A DNA stretch of 64,000 nt from Candidatus Solibacter sp. GTDB lineage: Bacteria; Acidobacteriota; Terriglobia; Bryobacterales; Bryobacteraceae. This document shows, one piece after another, positions 62,795-64,000 of the stretch; within the stretch, counting starts at the first letter, position 1; each line of letters begins with the position of its first letter. Location of the stretch: NCBI GenBank assembly GCA_013822245.1, contig PNKE01000033.1:62001-126000 (forward strand), written 5' to 3'. Below the pieces are notes generated by a model. It saw nothing but the letters and a program-made list of their open reading frames with translations. It had not been told where the DNA came from and made no database searches. Position numbers and translations under genes: made by a program.

Positions 62795-63877
62795 TTATCT
62801 GGCGGGCAAGTTGTAGGTGAAGACGAGTTGGAGGCGGATTTCGTAGCCCTTGAAATCGGCTGGCAAGTGTGGGAAGGGGATGGAGGCGCTGACGCCGGCG
62901 ACGGCGGCGCGGTCGAGCGCCTGGACGCCGGCGGGCATGGCGATGACGAGTTTGGGGACCTGTCCGGCGCGGTTGATGGAGAACTGGATGACGGTGCGGC
63001 CGCGCTGGCCCATGCGGGCGCTTTCGGGGAAGACGGCGAGCCAGTTGCGTTTGACGGCGGCGAGGACCTGGGTCATGTAGGGGCGGAAGTCGACTCCCCT
63101 AGGGTCACTCAGGAGTTGAAGGGCGCTGCCGGGGCGGCCTGGGGTCTGATTCTGGCGGAGCATCTCGCTGACGCCGGAGGATTCGAATGCGCCGGTGTCG
63201 CCGACGATGGGGCCGCCGATGCCGGCGCCGCGGGAGATGGATTTGACGGCGTCGTCGACGGTGAGTGTGGGCGGTTTGGCGAGGGCTGTGCCGTCAGGCG
63301 AACCAGTGGCGACGCCGGGCGGAGGGCCGACCTGTTCGAAGGCGAGTTGGGGGCGGCCGGAGGGCGGGCCGGCGAGGGTGGGAGGGGGAGCGGTGGGCAA
63401 GGCGGAGACGCCCTGGGCGGGGAGTTCGATGCGTGGGGCTTCGACGCGGGCCTCCTGTTTCCGGGGAGCGGGCGGGGAGAAGGCGGGTCCGGGGGCGCGG
63501 GCGGGCGTGGGCGGGGGGCCTGGTGGGGCGGATTCGAGTCCGGGACGGGGGAGGAGGCCGGCGAGGTTGACTTCGGTGACGGGCTTGGCGGTTTGGGGTT
63601 GCTTCTGGGTGAGGCGGAACTGGCGGAGAACCTCGGGCGGGGGTGCGATGAGGGGAGTGAAGCCGCTGGCGGAGGCTTCGATGCGGGCGGATGAGGAGTA
63701 ATCCGAAGGCGAGGCGGCGGGGATGATGGAGAGCATGGAGATGAGGACGATTTCGGCGGAGATGGCGGCGGCGGCGGCGAAACGGTGGCGGCGGCGCGAT
63801 TCGGGATCGTCGAAGTCCAGGAGGAACTGGAGTTCGTCCGAGTCGTTGTGCCAGTACCTTTTGAAGTCCTCGAGCAT
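62795..63877 (-). CDS. TonB-like energy transducer
   Basis: A 360-residue TonB-type protein. A short cytoplasmic start (YWHNDSDELQFLLDFDDPESRRRHRF) precedes one membrane anchor (about residues 32-55). A long Pro/Ala-rich periplasmic spacer follows (about 75-200), and then a TonB-C domain: VKRNWLAVFPESAR, RTVIQFSINRAGQVPKLVI and LDRAAVAGVSASIPFPHLP. It should couple proton-motive force to outer-membrane receptors such as the one at 3.4 kb. ExbB/ExbD are not in the window. Confidence 0.93.
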   Translation of the reverse strand: MLEDFKRYWHNDSDELQFLLDFDDPESRRRHRFAAAAAISAEIVLISMLSIIPAASPSDYSSSARIEASASGFTPLIAPPPEVLRQFRLTQKQPQTAKPVTEVNLAGLLPRPGLESAPPGPPPTPARAPGPAFSPPAPRKQEARVEAPRIELPAQGVSALPTAPPPTLAGPPSGRPQLAFEQVGPPPGVATGSPDGTALAKPPTLTVDDAVKSISRGAGIGGPIVGDTGAFESSGVSEMLRQNQTPGRPGSALQLLSDPRGVDFRPYMTQVLAAVKRNWLAVFPESARMGQRGRTVIQFSINRAGQVPKLVIAMPAGVQALDRAAVAGVSASIPFPHLPADFKGYEIRLQLVFTYNLPAR

Positions 63878-63901
63878 TGTGGATGAGGGATTGCGCCTAG
63901 G

Positions 63902-64000
63902 TTACTCGACGATGGAGCGGGCGACGAGGTTTGAGTGCTCCTCGATTTTGGCCATGATCTGACAGGCGAGGTCGAGGGCGCGGGCGGCGGCGAGTCCGTC
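63902..64000 (-). CDS. C-terminal end of an unknown protein (cut by window end)
   Basis: The last 32 codons of a gene entering from the right: DGLAAARALDLACQIMAK, then IEEHSNLVARSIVE and a TAA. It is helical and I do not recognise it. It reads the same way as tonB and ends 25 bases before the tonB start, so it is probably upstream in the same operon. Confidence 0.6.
   Translation of the reverse strand, partial: DGLAAARALDLACQIMAKIEEHSNLVARSIVE

Overview
The window is a GC-rich bacterial chromosome segment that looks like a member of the Acidobacteriota, probably the Solibacter/Bryobacter side (Bryobacterales). This is inferred from gene content only: a 1,206-residue Oar-like TonB-dependent receptor with an N-terminal carboxypeptidase-regulatory domain, Tat-targeted sugar isomerases and a sulfatase, a Uma2-family protein, a CHRD/PEP-CTERM protein and many long same-strand operons. 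There is no rRNA, no tRNA, no CRISPR array and no intact insertion sequence.

Layout. 1-3.3 kb: the end of a ribose-type sugar ABC importer, an unnamed small protein plus HEPN-like protein pair, and pyrF. 3.4-7.1 kb: the TonB-dependent receptor, closed by a clear terminator. 7.1-11.3 kb: Uma2, alaS and a YpdA-like reductase. 11.3-16.1 kb (minus strand): HAD phosphatase, a sensor-like protein that has lost its phosphorylation residues, a small secreted protein and a membrane glycosyltransferase. 16.2-24.5 kb (plus): an FG-GAP protein, then an overlapping run of XdhC, MocA-like, AsmA-like, an unknown coiled-coil protein and a lytic transglycosylase, followed by a decayed aminotransferase fragment. 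25.2-32.7 kb (minus): gltX, glnS, a NodU-type carbamoyltransferase, a ceramidase-like protein, a ROK kinase and RidA. 32.7-33.4 kb: a HicA/HicB toxin-antitoxin pair. 33.5-38.7 kb (minus): ksgA, an ECF sigma/anti-sigma pair, and a copZ-copA-csoR-like metal operon with a tandem repeat inside it. 38.8-50 kb: carbohydrate-related enzymes (Tat-targeted epimerase, aldo/keto reductase, a broken DapA-family gene, an oligogalacturonate lyase-like propeller, a MetE-like protein, a sugar isomerase, a D-threonine aldolase-like enzyme, a sulfatase) mixed with gene-poor, decayed DNA. 50.4-55.7 kb (minus): MacA-like adaptor, LolD/MacB-like ATPase and a bifunctional fucokinase/GDP-fucose pyrophosphorylase. 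56-61.2 kb (plus): a two-component pair, a second Tat-targeted isomerase and SppA. 61.3-64 kb (minus): a FliA/WhiG-type sigma factor, TonB, a 52-residue membrane protein and the tail of a gene cut by the window edge.

Working picture: a heterotroph that takes up and processes complex carbohydrates (TonB, TonB-dependent receptor, sulfatase, sugar isomerases, ROK kinase, sugar ABC importer), salvages fucose, and controls envelope and metal stress through several regulators. The most interesting items are the metal regulator whose canonical copper-binding His is Arg while both Cys remain, the tandem repeat and coupled micro-ORF in front of it, the degenerate hybrid sensor, the paired HEPN module, and two gene remnants lying in otherwise ordinary operons.
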